Assembly: GCF_016801865.2 (NCBI RefSeq)
Contig: NC_068938.1
Coordinates: 27,238,740-27,302,739 of the forward strand
Source: Culex pipiens pallens
Taxonomy: Eukaryota > Arthropoda > Insecta > Diptera > Culicidae
Direction: 5' to 3'
Length of the DNA: 64,000 nt
Numbering within the stretch: the stretch's first letter is position 1; each line of letters begins with the position of its first letter. Both the position numbers and the translations under genes were made by a program. Below the pieces are notes generated by a model. That model saw only the letters and a list, made by a program, of their open reading frames with translations, had not been told where the DNA came from and made no database searches. Positions 11,206 through 24,089 of this stretch are shown here, one piece after another.

Positions 11206-12651
11206 TTAAACTAAACAAATCAATTTGAATGCTTTGACCACTCTACGAATCTCTCTAAGAAACACTCTATTCAAAGCCAATCGCTCAGTCATTAGAATCA
11301 ACCCGGACAACATCATAGCGCCGAAAAGCATGTGGAACAGTCCACGTGTCATCCAAAGGGTCACCTCCGGAAATCTCACATCACTCCACTGCTCTGCGTG
11401 AGGTTGATGTTGCTGAAAAGTTTTGAGCCGATTTGTTGCGATAGCTTCTATGTATTCCCGGATGCCAACCTCGGACAGTCGCAGGAAACTGGAAATTATT
11501 GTGAGTGTAGTGAGGTTAGTTTAGCCCAGTTTAGTTAGGTATCATCTTACAACTGGTTGATAGCTTTCTTGAAGGGAAATCCAGACCGATAGATCATGGC
11601 ACGCGGAAAGGAGTACACATTTCCAACCACTTGAATGACTTTGCAGGGGAAGTTGTCGTGCTTCAACCTAACAAAATCAAACATTATTAGATTGAACATT
11701 CAAATCGAAGTAAGTATTTCACACACCATTCTCCAGCCAGATTATATTCCGTTGCAAAGTTGTGTCCTTCGACGAAGGCAACCCGATCCCGCGTTTGACA
11801 GAGATCCTGAACATACTGCTTCATTGTTAAAGAATGCACAGGACAGTTTTCACCGTTAAGAATCTTCTCCAAATTGGGATGCTTTTCCGTTTCCAGTATA
11901 TACTCGTAAATCATGGACTTTGGATCAACGCACAGCTGGATCGTTCCCAGCTCGATCAAGCTACGCAAATTTGAGAAAGGCTTCCGCTCGGGACGTAACA
12001 CTTGTTCCGCAGACAGAAACGCTCCCAACGCGGTCCACGTGATTATCCCTAGCACGCTCGATGACAGAAAGATCATCCTGAAGGAGTACCCCGTTGTGCT
12101 GGAGACAATATCTCCGTTTGATACTAGAGCATTGACAATTGACAAAGATTCTGCTGAGAGGTTGTGAAATCTGAATTTGATCCGTTTTTTAATGGCTCCA
12201 ACAAGAAACAGAAGTAGAATTGAGCCAACCGTTGCGATAATATAGCTCAAGCCGAACATTCCAACGGTGTACGAGTTCCGACTGATCGTCCCGGAATCCC
12301 TCATGTAGATCGAGTACCTAAATGTTCGGTACGGAACCAACGCATTAACCCTTTGCTCGAAGCTCGAAATAAAGTAAAGCAGATCGGGTTCCCCCTCAAA
12401 CTTGTTGATCGTAGACCGAAATCCTAGACAATTTTGTGCCAAACCGATAAATGATGCCATAATAAGGACATCGACCATGTCCGATTGCGTGAAGGTGGTG
12501 CCCTGTAAAATCAAACATTTATTTATATTGACGAACTTTAAAACTCACGACCTACCAGTATCTTGATGTCCGCATGTTGAATGTCGCTGAAGTTGTAATT
12601 TTGATAGTTAATGTGACGAATTTCACCAAACTGCTCCGAGAACACGTGCAT
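11206..12651 (-). CDS. IR-E: divergent ionotropic receptor, complete
   Basis: Exons 12651-12556, 12502-11727, 11667-11551 and 11488-11206 total 1,272 nt, or 423 aa. All three introns (53, 59 and 62 bp) are GT-AG and sit exactly where those of IR-A do. Key segments: MHVFSEQFGEIRHINY, LVPYRTFRYSIYMRDSG, TM1 near SYIIATVGSILLLFLVGAI, gate ALGAFLSAEQVLRPERK, LIELGTIQLCVDPKSMIYEY, the split-Trp exon WLKHDNFPCKVIQVV, and the M4 exon with SEVGIREYIEAIATNRLK, DVRFPEVTLWM and a hydrophobic M4. Its stop is 136 bp from the IR-D Met codon. It is the array's most upstream gene. Sequences 5' of 12,651 (an ORF reaching 12,927) show no IR homology that I can recognise. Confidence 0.88.
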
Positions 12652-13480
12652 TGTGACAGATTTGTTACACTGCACTGAGGTATTAATGTGAGGTTTGAAA
12701 AAGCCGCAATAACTGTTTTTATTAGTGGAATCGATTAGATTTATTGTAGTAATTTTATTATTCATTTCACAATGTTTAAACGCATTATTAAAATAATTGT
12801 CGAAACAATATCTTTTGTCTGATATCTCAAGGCTGGTAAACCCTTCAAAAAATAGCTCGAAACGTGCCAAAAAACTCCCAAAATCATCCCGCCCGGGCTC
12901 GAGTGGGTTCTTCCTCGAAGGTCCCAATCATTACACACCCCCTAATGCGATCGTTTACAGCCCAGGAAACAGTTTTTTTTTTCTTCGCGGAAGAACACCC
13001 ATCACAAAGGCGAGATTTAATTTGCCTGCCACTCAGCTGCTACTGCCTTCTCCCTTCGGCGAAAGTATCCTCCAGAGCAGTGAAAGACCTACTGGACATT
13101 GGCCAACGAGGGGTGGCATTGCTTGTTGTACGCACCCAAGCAGACGCCACTGATAATAATGTCCTGGGCTCGATGGGACGGGAGAAGGGACAGGCGCCAC
13201 TCACAACAGATGTTAGGGGAAAGAGGTTAATACTGTTTGGTTTGTTTTCAAATTGGCAAGTTGTCAAATTGTGTGCTAATGATAGCTTTTGCTGTGATTT
13301 TTTCATGAGATAAACAATTTTTAGAAAATTTTAGCTTTTATTGTTGAGTTATTTTTTAAATGGGAGTTTTTTTTATCTTTCAGTTGTGGTTTATGGAACA
13401 AGTTCAAGAAAATCCGACTTTTTCAAAGAAATCCATATAAAATGAAAGTACCTACACATTTGAATAGATTTTTCTAATAA
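12652..13480. other. 5' flank of the IR array, no gene recognised
   Basis: Mixed AT-rich and GC-richer sequence. Open frames on both strands (up to about 149 codons at 12,864-13,313) show no domain or membrane pattern. The promoter of IR-E should lie here. Confidence 0.4.
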
Positions 13481-13832
13481 TCTTTTTATCACTGATATTA
13501 ATTTTCCAACTTATTTCCAACAATGTCAAAAGAAGCCATTTGACATCATTTGTTTCTCTATACAAGGCTCAAAACAGTTTTGCGAGTTGCTCATGCAAAA
13601 TTGGTATAAAAAAATTCGATCATTAGAATGGAATTTCTGATCAATATGGTGTCTTCGGCAGAGTTTTAGGCTATGCTTAAAACTTTTCAGAAAAAAATTA
13701 TTGCTCAACAAAAATACATTTTTTTATCGTGTTTTAATTAAATTCCTTTAAAAATTATTTTAATATTGTTTGATATTTTTTTATATGTTTTAAGGGACAA
13801 AAAGGTATCTATTGGGCTTAAATTTTAGATTA
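13481..13832. repeat. Degenerate foldback arm (FB-A-like)
   Basis: Contains diverged copies of family phrases, such as AAAGAAGCCATTTGACATCA and GGTGTCTTCGGCAGAGTTTT, in an order consistent with one arm of an FB-A relative. Confidence 0.5.
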
Positions 13833-14834
13833 GAGCAATTCTCTATCAAAACCAGAAATGGATTTAAATTGTATTTTTTAATTTGGCTCAAACTTTGTGG
13901 GGGCCTTCCCTATGACCAAATAAGCTATTTTGCGTCATTGGTTCATCCATACAAGTCTCCATACAATTTTGGCTGCTGTCCATACAAAAATTGTATGTAA
14001 ATATTCAAACAACTGTAACTTTTTAGTGAATTTTCTGATCAAATGGTGGGTTGTTTTGGTGAGATTTAGAAAACTTCAATTTTCGTGTTTCTTTTTCTTA
14101 AAGCGGCTCTATCTCAGCAACCCGAGGTCCAATCTTCAATGTCTCTTAGACAATTTTATAGCAAATTTTCTGAACTTAAAAAAAATATTTTTGGAAATGG
14201 TCACTCATGGTCACTATTTTTAAAAATCGAAAAACTGCAAATATTTCGCTAAAATCAAACTTTCGGTGGCTATATCTTGAAAACGGAGCCCTTTATCAAA
14301 AAATCTGTAGAGTACTTTTCGATTGCGAATTCAATTTTGCATTAAAAAATAATGTCAAATTTGTTTTTGCATGAAACTTCGATTTTTTCCAAAAATCACT
14401 AAAAAATCACGGCGGCAGATTTTTTGACCATGTTTCTCTATGGCTCAAAAGTTGCGGATTTTTTGTCCCCTAAAACATATCAAAAAATCTCCAAAATCAA
14501 AAAAATACGTATTTTGGGAAATAGAGTTTTAGTAAAAAAAAGTTGATTGAAAAATATGCAAATTTTTTTCCGTGTGCCTATTTTTTTCTCAAAAGTCCTC
14601 AATACCTACAACTTTGCCGAAGACACCAAATTGATCAGAAAATTCACTCAAAAGTTACAGTTGTTTGAATGTTTACATACCATTTTTGTATGGACAGCAG
14701 CAAAAATTGTATGGAGACTTGTATGGGTGAACCAATGACGCAAAATAGCTTATTTGGTCATATGAAAGGCCCCCACAAAGTTTAAGTCAAATAAAAAAAA
14801 CCAAAAATTTGGCCGATTTCGTAGAGAGTTGCTC
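13833..14834. mobile_element. 1.0-kb foldback element, second member of the group
   Basis: Ends GAGCAATTCTCTA and GAGAGTTGCTC are inverted copies, and arms of about 350 bp (for example CCATACAATTTTGGCTGCTG against its inverse on the right) are clearly matched. The 4-bp flank ATTA is repeated at both ends, the same duplication length as for the 3889-5820 element. The interior is AT-rich and non-coding. Confidence 0.75.
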
Positions 14835-15240
14835 ATTAGGCAAAATCTAGTAGTGCCCACATTTTAAACAAAATCAAAAATAAGTGTGTTAGACCCTTTA
14901 AAAATGCTTTTCTCGAAATTTAATTTTTATCACGAAATTTCACGAAACGAATGTCTCTATCTTTTGAACTGATTGTTATGGTCTTTCACTTGCCTATCCA
15001 AAGACGGGTCACATGATAGATCCGGACAAAGTTTCCATCAAATCATCTTAGGTTCGGCCTCAAAAGTAAATAAATACCACTTAAGTAATTATAACTTTTG
15101 ACAGTGTTAGCAAAACTTTAAGCTTTTGTGCTTTTTGGAAGAGTCTTTTAAATACTTTTCTAAAATGTTTAACATGAAGTGGTTTCCTACAAAATTCACT
15201 GTTGTGATACTTAGCATTATCATTATTATTAATAACGACT
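14835..15240. other. AT-rich intergenic DNA
   Basis: No feature recognised; an ordinary AT-rich filler between two transposable elements. Confidence 0.4.
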
Positions 15241-15242
15241 TA

Positions 15243-15482
15243 TACTGCCCAATTTAACATAAGTGTCCCATATGCACAAACAGCATGCTGAGAAAAACGC
15301 GAAAGAAGTTTGTCCCATACATAAGGCTACGTGTTAAGTTTTCACGATTTCACTGATTTCCAGAACAAAGTACTGGATGTTGTAGGCTCTTTTGTAAAAG
15401 CACACGATTTTGAACCAAACTGTATCAAAAACTCAAAAGTGATGAAAATGCATATGGGACATTTATGCGATCAGGGGCAGTA
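15243..15482. mobile_element. 240-bp MITE with TA duplication
   Basis: Inverted termini TACTGCCC / GGGCAGTA extend inward through AAGTGTCCCATATGCA and its inverse. TA is duplicated at 15241-15242 and 15483-15484, suggesting mobilisation by a Tc1/mariner-type transposase. Confidence 0.7.
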
Positions 15483-16147
15483 TAGGACCCCAATACGAAT
15501 CGAATGAGACCAAAACGGTCAAAATCGGTTCAGCAAGGCGCAGAGATAATCGTGTGTCAGTTTTTTTAGTAGATGAGAAGAAGTTCATTTTCGAGTGATT
15601 TTATAGTCTTTCCTTATTGAGGTGAGGAAGGAAAAAAGAGAACTAAGACTGTGTAGTATCAGAAATTTCGAACAAACTTTAATCTGTCCTAAATCATTAA
15701 TAGCTTAATATGCTATACAAATTAAAAAAAGTTTTTTCTTGTATAGGAATAGAGCATTTTCTTACAATATTGTTAGTTCAACTTTATGAGAACGCGTAAG
15801 AAATTGATTTGTGTTGAATTAGTGGCTTTCATGTCTTGAAAACTGTTTAAATCTTGTCAAGAAAATTGGCTTTTTCTCAAAGTGAATCACTAAGTTCATA
15901 TTTCTTTTCTCATTTGCAAAAATGAAAGAAAGTGTTGCAGTAATGTTTTACAATTCTCTTGCTTTACGCAAACAAAATCACGATGTTAAGTTATTTTTTT
16001 AGTTTTATGAATATTTATCCAACGATTTCTTACGTCCTTATAACCCATTTTTCCATCAATGGTTATCAAAAAAGTCTCCTTAGGAGGGGTAGTTGTTTTT
16101 GCAATAATTTTTTTTCAGGTTTTTTTTTTTGCAAAAAAAAACTTTTG

Positions 16148-17022
16148 AGGGGAAGGTGGGGCAAGACGACCATATGGGGCAAGAGGAACAATCGCTCGTA
16201 CGACCGAATTTTTTACAATTTTGATTATTTCCAGTATGAGGAATTGTTGTTAGCAATGCAATAAGTTGATTCTACTACCACATAACGACTAAAACGCCAC
16301 GAGGCATACGATTTAATTAAGTAATAACCTTTGTTTTCTTATAATATTTAGAAAGTACAAAATAATGCTTGCATTTTATCAAAATGCTATTTTTCCTAGG
16401 TCAGTAGTGTCCCTATCAATGACTTGCACCTTTTATAAAGTATGATTTAACTTTTGGTTATTTTTGTTGAGAGCATTTAAAAAATGGTTCAGGTGGGGCA
16501 GTATGGAAAAATACGAATTGCTGCAACAACAAATTTTATTGAAAAATAAATTTATAAACGTATTTAAAAACTGATATCCAATTGTAAAAAAAAATTGTCC
16601 TTACAAAATGTAGTGATATTATCATCTAAGCAATTTTTTTTTTCGCAGAAAAAGATCATTTTTTAGTAAAATATTGTTATTCTATCTAAAAAGGAAAGAT
16701 ACGTTTCAAATACAATCTAATCTGATGTGTCTTAGTGATAACAGTTCAATTGATAACAAATTAACATGTTGTTTCATGCATTGTACCTCTTGCCCCAACG
16801 GGTTGTTTGTCTTGCCCCACTAGTTGAGTAGAACGTACGGAAAATTTTAAAATCAATTTTTTACATTAAAACACAGGATTTTTTCAAAACTTGTTCTATC
16901 AAGGTCTTAGCCAAGACCTGGAATAAGATGATTATAAAAAAAAATCCGACAGATTTTTTAACGATTTTAACGGGTTTTAACGAGCATTTCCTTAGCTTGT
17001 TACACTTGCCCCACTTTCCCCT
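16148..17022. mobile_element. ~875-bp element with AGGGGAARGTGGGGCAAG termini
   Basis: Left terminus AGGGGAAGGTGGGGCAAG and right terminus CTTGCCCCACTTTCCCCT are inverted copies. Internal sub-terminal repeats of GGGGCAAG/CTTGCCCC are also present near 16,177 and 16,790-16,820. No transposase frame was seen, so it is probably non-autonomous. Confidence 0.65.
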
Positions 17023-19190
17023 AGAAAACTTTTACTGAAATTGATTTCAGTTGGTTAGACTTTTATATGCATAAAAAATTAAAATTAAAATTATCTCTTT
17101 AACTTTTCAAGACAATTTTGAATGGAAAGAGGAGGAGGCGACATAAACATTGGAAAAGACTTGCGAAGGACTCATTACAAAAAAAATGTTTTAAAAAGCT
17201 TAACCACCTTAGATTTTTTCGATTTAAAATCAAAAAATATTTGGTTGAATTTTTTAACTAGGAGTACCTACCGTGTACATGGTAAAACCATTTTTATGTT
17301 TTTTTTTTCGCTGTTTTCGAAAAAAGTCCACTTTTCACTTTTTTAACTTTTCATCCTCTGCAATCTTGCTGAGATATGGTTTTCAAATAATTTAAATTAG
17401 AAAAATTATATCATACGAAACAGAATTTAAACAGTTTAAAAAGAATTAAGGTTTTTTTTGCCGATATTCATGTATGCAACCCCTTAATCAAAGCTTTTCA
17501 TGCAAAAATAATTTGAATAAGAAATTAAACACATCATTTGAATTTCTGTAATACAACAATTTAAAACACAGTTTCAATCATTTATTATCAAATTTATCAT
17601 GCTAAGGCTCAATTGAGAAAAAATATTGACGATGTACATTACACCAAAAAGATTTTTCCACGAAAAAATTCTATGTATAGATATGAGATACTGAAAAACA
17701 CTGATTTCAAAATAAGCATTTTAAAACAAACTTTTCATCTTATTATTAAAATCATGGCTTGCAATTTGAATTTATTTATTTTTTATTTGGGCTGAGTTGA
17801 GGGGCATAAACATCAAAAAATTGTTGCCATTTTATTGAATAAAATGATTTCGGAAAAAATGTTAGCTCTCCTCCCCTATCCAATCATTTTCCAGCTGGTC
17901 GAACGCACAATTTTTCACAGCTGGGCCCGGCACGGCCCGACCAGCACGTGGGGACCAGCGGCAAGGGTCCCATTTTTTCCAGTTCAGCAAACGTACACAA
18001 AAGTGTCATTATTCACGCTTCATTACGCCGTGGCATCAAAATCACGCGCCAAACATGGTTTATTATAATAATTTTTCACATCACCATAAATCACGACGGA
18101 GCTTTTTTGCCCGGAAAAAATGGAGGCGTTGAAGTGTGCGAAAAATCGAATCGTTATAATTTGCTGTAGTCTGAAAATTGCACAGACTTTTGTCCACACC
18201 TTCTAGAAGGCCGACAACTGGAACTTGCAGTACCTCTTCCCATCGGATGTATATCTTAATGAGCGGGCAAATTTATGGAAGCTTGTATTTCTTTAATTTT
18301 ATTGCTTTCACTATTATTTGGAACACATTTTAGTCCCGACCGGGAGCGGAAAACGAAAAGTGGAAAATTGTGGCTGCAATTTTGTTGTGACCTATAAAAA
18401 AAGATGCTGGTACTTGTGCAGTTTCCTCATTAGGAAAGTTTGAAGATTTTTAATTAAAATAAAAAAAAGTTTACAAATGTTAACCTGTCAAAACAACAAA
18501 GATGTTGAAGACTACATCGAAAAAAATTAAAAATTCAAGACAGTCCAAATATCACCCGAATGCAAATGTTACATCGCGAAAAACAACCAAATTTTCCATC
18601 CCCCCCAAACCAGCGGAACATTTCGTAATTATTTTGTTTCCATTTCCGTTCATTTACACTGCTGGGGCCTGGCACCAGACCAAACCGCGCCATGGGTTGC
18701 AATCTTACGACCGTCAGAGAGCGAGAGTCCCAAATGAAGTGCAATTTTTTGCTCCCGGTCCAAATTACGATTTTTCCGACACCCTTCTACACCTCTTTTC
18801 CTCCCCAAATAAGAGACTGTATGAACGCTGCAAACCAGAAAGCGAAAACCAATTTTTGGTGGGGAATTGAAATGAGCTTTTCTTTCCAGAATTTTGCAAA
18901 CGGAAAAAAGAAAGCATTCGTCTGGTGGTTGGCAACACTTGCATAATGCATTTTTCTTCACTGCTGCAAATGATTTCTTTTTTTGCGGTGGAAAAAAAAA
19001 CTATCTCTACTAATAAGTCATTATCTATTATCTGGTGTAGTAGTAGATTAAGAGTTGAGCATTTAGTGATATTGAATCAAAATATGTTAATATTTATCAA
19101 GAGCACAATTTTTTTTTGAAAACAATATAAAACTTTATTTGGTGCCGAATTAAAATCTGGTTCAAACTAATTTCCTGATATTTTTTTTCG
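17023..19190. other. Intergenic: AT-rich then two GC-richer blocks
   Basis: 17,023-17,830 is AT-rich and featureless. 17,830-18,260 and 18,500-18,960 are GC-richer and look single-copy, with no repeats shared with the rest of the window. Open frames on both strands (up to 122 codons) have no recognisable domain, so they may be intronic or regulatory DNA of a gene outside the window. Confidence 0.4.
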
Positions 19191-20580
19191 GCGGGGCAGT
19201 TTTGAAAGATTAAAACAAACAAAAAATGTTCAAAGGCGATAAAGTGCTCCAAATTTAAATTATGGCTATAAGGGAGACATTGGCTATAATCCTATAAAAA
19301 TCATCCAAACATAAAACAGTTATATTGTTTTAGAACCAGGATAATGTCAATCATCCATTGCAATTATATTTACATGGATATTATCACAAAAAAACGTATT
19401 TTATCTGTGTTTTGAAAATGCATTTTTTTCTCGAAAAATACTCAAAATTATTGCTACTGCAAATTAAAATAATAACACACATTTTTGAAAAAAATCAAAA
19501 TTTTCACAAAACTATGTATTTTCGAAAATACTAAAACAAATCACAAAACAATGTATTTTCAGAAAAAAAAACAAAAATATAAGTTTTTCACAATATGGAT
19601 ATCAAATGATCGAGATTTTTTCAAATATTTCTTAATTTATTGCACAAATTTATGAAATATTCAAAAATTTAACAAAGCTACATGTTTTTGAAAAAATACT
19701 CAACATTTATTTGTTTTTCAATGTAGATATCAAATGAATATTTTCATATAATTCGATACTATTTTTTGTAAAATGCTTAACATTTTCCTCAAAACTATGG
19801 AATTTTGAAAAATACTATTTATTTTTTTGTTTTTTACCAAATGGGTATACAATGATTAGAAATTTTTCCATGCATTTCGATGGATGTTTTTTTTAATTAC
19901 TCAAAATTTTCACAAAACTAGGTTTTTTTTTAAATAGTAAAAGTTCCAGTTCTAAGGCATCAAACTATGAGAATTTTTTTGTAAAAAAATTATGTATTTT
20001 TTTAATGCTTTGTTTTGTAAGCATTTTGTTTGCTTTCAAAAATTTGTATATATTTTTAGAAATGTATGAAAATTACCGATCATTTGATACCCATATTTAA
20101 AAAAAAAAACTGAAATTTTGAGTATATTTTTGCGAAAAACGTAGTTTTGTGAAATTTTTTGTAATTTCAAATATTTTGTTATTACTATATAAATTTTTAA
20201 GATAATCCCATGCTATGAAACCCGTATTGTTAAATCTTTAAATTTGGATTTTTTTTTAAATACGTAATTTTGTGAACAACATGGAGTGTTTTCAAAAATG
20301 ATGGTATTTCTTCAAAATGTATAAAAAACTCCCAACCATTTAAGACTCATATTGTGAAATACTTTGTATTTTTTTTTTTGAAAAACATAACTTTTTCAAA
20401 TTACAGGAAAAAAACGAATTTTAATTGTAATTGTTTTATTTGGCTACGATATCCTGTTAGTAAGACTTTTTATCAAGGCGTATTATTATATTACGTATAT
20501 TTGTGAAAATTGTCATGAAAATAAATTGCAGTGGGTAGTTGACACTATCTCGATTCCAAAGGATTCAAAGGATACAAGAA
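19191..20580. repeat. AT-rich interspersed repeat, long copy
   Basis: Shares recurrent phrases (CAAAACTACG-like strings, CATACATTTCGA, CAATATGGATATCAAATGAT) with 3,300-3,585 and 6,895-7,500, in both orientations. No coding capacity. Confidence 0.55.
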
Positions 20581-21190
20581 ACAACAAAATTGAATTTTGT
20601 TAAGTCTTATCCAAACATTCTCACATTTTCTAATACCAATATCTCAGCAACCACTGGTTTAATTTGCAATGATGAAAAATGAAAAATTCGCAAAATTTTG
20701 TGATCTTTTGAAAAAATAATCTTATGAAAATTGTGGAATCAAGACTAACATTTCAAATGGGCGTTATATTGAATCCTCGGCCCTTTTTTGACTGAAATTT
20801 CTATTTCTGCAAAAAAAAACACAATTAAAAAAAGATCCTGACTCGACAGCAAAGTTTTTGTCCCTTCCCTTGTATGGCTCAAATGTGGCATATTTTATCG
20901 CCTATAACATAGTAAAAAAATATTTTGGGGAATTGAGGTTTAGTGACAAAAATAATTTAAAAAATTCAATTTTTTCCGTGCACCTATTTTTTCTGATAGT
21001 CCTAATCAATACCTACAATTTTGCTCAAGATACCAAATCAACCAGAAAATTCCTTCAAAAGTTACACATTTTCGAATATTGACGTACCATTTTTGTATGG
21101 ACAGCTGCCAAAATTGTATAGATGAACCAATGGCTTATTTTGCCATAAGGAAACATCCAACAAAGTTTGAATCAAATTAAAAAAATACAA
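20581..21190. repeat. Half of an FB-A foldback element
   Basis: Runs from near the palindrome centre (AATGGGCGTTATATTGAATC) to an end-like region containing CCATTTTTGTATGGACAGCTG, matching the right half of the 3889-5820 element. The left half is absent. Confidence 0.6.
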
Positions 21191-22330
21191 ATTAAATCAA
21201 TTTCCGGTTCCACTTTCTCTCTCTCGCACAAATTCCACCCACTGGCAGTTGTACTCAAATATCTGGAAAGAAAAAGTTTGAAACAAATTTCACAGACACA
21301 ATAACCCACTATTTTCAAGTAGAAAAGTTTAATTCTTGGCCTTATTTGCTTTTTATGTGATGATGCACGAATAGTTTCATGCGAATCATTTGGAAGGTTT
21401 CGTTCAAAATAAACCTTTGGTAATAATTAAATAGAATTATTGAAGTAATCGACTACCACCCAAAAATTCATGCAATCCTTTTTGCATGTCACCCAAAATC
21501 TTCATCAGTTAAAAAAAACTCGTTTTTCATTTGCCCCCTTCTGCATCCAGCGTGCAGTGCACTCTAGAAAAACTTAAACAGAAACTTAATTAGTTTTTGA
21601 AGACAATCAAGAGTCCTGCTCGGACCCCGGCCGTTGCTCTGCTCTGGACTTCCGAATTTCCTGTGAACGCCGGGTATCCCCGGTACACCACGACGACGCA
21701 CAAGACAGCCCAATTCCGGGCAGAGTGTCACACTATTGTACAGCATAAAATGGGATTTTTCCGCATTTCTGACTTCTGTCCGGTTCGTTTTTCAATTTGC
21801 CACCACTCCGGAAGCTGGACCAGCTTCGCGTGGCGGCCTCGGCAGGGTTCCCAGATGGTTTGGTTTATTTTTTGTTCTGAAGTTTAACTTTTTTTTTCCC
21901 AATGACCTAACTCAAACCAATTTGGGGAAGTCTGGCGTGGGCTGGTGGTGGCGGTGGCACTCCGACAGAAATCCGAAGTGAACTTTCGGTCATCAATCTT
22001 GGCTGCGCGTCCCCAAAGTATAATCTATCCCGGACGAGTGTCGATAAATTTTGCTAGTTCGACTTTGGATTTGGAGCCCTCGCGCGGGCGGAATTTTCAC
22101 CGGAGCGGAAAGCGCGCGGTGATGTTGAAGTTTGGGAGGCGCATTTGGTTGGAAAATCTGGAACCGGAACACGAAGTTGGTCATAAATCGCTTAGGCAGA
22201 AGATAGTTTGCGCTATTTTTCGAGTCAACATTTGTCGATTATTTCGAATATTTATTTAAAAATGTACATTCATCATTTTTTTTTTTTTTTTTGCTGTAGC
22301 TAATAAAAATATGGTAATTTTACAGATTCC
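21191..22330. other. GC-richer single-copy-looking block
   Basis: 21,540-22,230 is notably GC-richer than its surroundings and contains no repeat found elsewhere in the window. Overlapping frames on both strands lack domains. Function unknown. Confidence 0.4.
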
Positions 22331-22461
22331 CTGAGATTTCGGTCATTCGATTTTTTTTTGTATTTTTTAATCCGACTGAAACTTTTGTGATGCCTTCGGT
22401 ATGCCCAAAGAAGCCAATTTACATCATTAGTTTGTCCATATAATTTTCCATACAAATTTGG

Positions 22462-23056
22462 GGAGCGGCCGTGGCTGACTGGTTACGGTGTTTGCTTTGC
22501 AAGCGAATGGTTCTGGGTTCGATTTCCATCTGCTCCCAACGAGAATGTTAAGAACACAGACATTTGAAATGATGAATATAAACGAAAAACCAAAGTCCGA
22601 GGCGGGGTTCGATCCCCCGTCCTTTGGATTGGTAAGCAAAAATGCTAACCACTAGGCCATGACGACTTGGTGAGTATAAACTGGAATTAGGAATACTGTT
22701 ACATCCAACCCGCAACGCCTTTCGAGGTGTATCCTAGGGATTTACCTCTCCTACTAAGTCCAACACCTCCCTACAAACATCTATACCACTAAGGTGACGT
22801 AGGGGTCCTTGTGCACTTTAGATAGGTGTTTACTAACGATCCTTCTCATCCCTGAGGATAGCTTGGACCCGGCCAGAACCCCCTTATGCCCTGGGTTGTA
22901 TTACACTCTCATCAAAAGATGAAGACATGGTATCTTCCGTGTTGGATTATTGTTCCGGATGAGGGTCTAACACAACAACACCCAACAGTGGGATAAACGT
23001 TGTGGAGCCTTCCGGTGGTGGGGCGTCCTCCAAATAAATGCTAATGCTAATGCTAA
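22462..23056 (+). mobile_element. 595-bp SINE with two convergent tRNA-like modules
   Basis: A perfect 21-bp target-site duplication flanks it (22441-22461 and 23057-23077). The plus-strand head at 22462-22538 folds as a tRNA: acceptor GGAGCGG/CTGCTCC, A box TGGCTGACTGG, anticodon loop TTTGCAA, B box GGTTCGATTTCC. A second tRNA-like module lies on the minus strand at about 22590-22670 (A box TGGCCTAGTGG, B box GGATCGAACCC). The body ends in about three AATGCT units, a LINE-type microsatellite tail. The single flanking duplication says the whole unit inserted at once. Confidence 0.8.
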
Positions 23057-24089
23057 TAATTTTCCATACAAATTTGGCAAAGGCCCATACAAAAATGATT
23101 CATCAAAATTCAAAAATCTGTATCTTTTGAAGGAATTCTTGATCGATTTGGTATTTTCGGCAAAGTTGTATGTATGGATAAGGACTTCACTAAAAAAAAT
23201 GATACACGGTAACTTTTTTTGGTGATTTTAAATTTCTCTTATTGTCACTAAAAATAAAAAAAAAATTGCAAAAAAAACACTATCAAATACTAACTTTTCA
23301 GAAATTTCCATAACGTGCAAAAAATCTTTGACCGAGTTATAATTTTTTTAAACAATACCGATTTTTTTCAAAAATCTAAATGGCCGCAAAAATTTTTTAA
23401 CTTAATTTTTCGATGCAAAATCAAATTTGCAATCAAAAAGTACTTCAGTGAAATTTTGATAAAGTGCACTGTTTTCAAGTTATAGCCATTTTTGGGTAAA
23501 ATTTTTAAAAATAGTCGCAGTTTTCATTTCTTTTAAATAAGTGCCCATGTTGCCCACTTTTGAAAAAATATTTTTGAAAAGCTGAGAAAATTTTCTATAT
23601 TTTGCTTTATGGAACTTTGTTGATACGACCCTTAGTTGCTTAGTTATTGCCATACAAAGATTTAAAAACAGGAAAATTGATGTTTTCTAAGTCTCACTCA
23701 AACAACCCACCATTTTTTAATGTCGATATATCAGCAACTAAAGGTCCGATTTACAATGTACAAATATGAAACATTCTTATAAATTCGATCCTTTCGAAAA
23801 TAATATTTTCAAAATTTTGAAATCAAGTCTAACATTTTAAGAGGGCCAAACATTCAATATTGCGCCCTTTGAAATGTTAGTCTTGATTTCAATAGCTTCT
23901 CATAATTTTTTTTTAAATTGGGCAAACTTACCTGATAATGGCTAAAACTTAAAAACTTTGCACATCATCCAAATTTCACTGAAGTACTTTTGGATTGCAA
24001 ATTCGGTTTTACATTGAAAAATGAAGTTGAAAAATGTTTACGACCAATATTACATTTTATTGTTTTTAAATCAGTGTTGATTCCAAAAT

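Noticed and set aside
12864..13313. 149-codon plus-strand frame next to IR-E
   Set aside because: Overlaps similar-length frames on both strands, has low-complexity parts, no domain and no splice context.
22462..22670. Two genuine tRNA genes
   Set aside because: They lie inside a SINE with a single flanking duplication, the second module pairs poorly, and neither is followed by a clean T-run. The three tRNA genes at 39.4-40.3 kb are different and intact.
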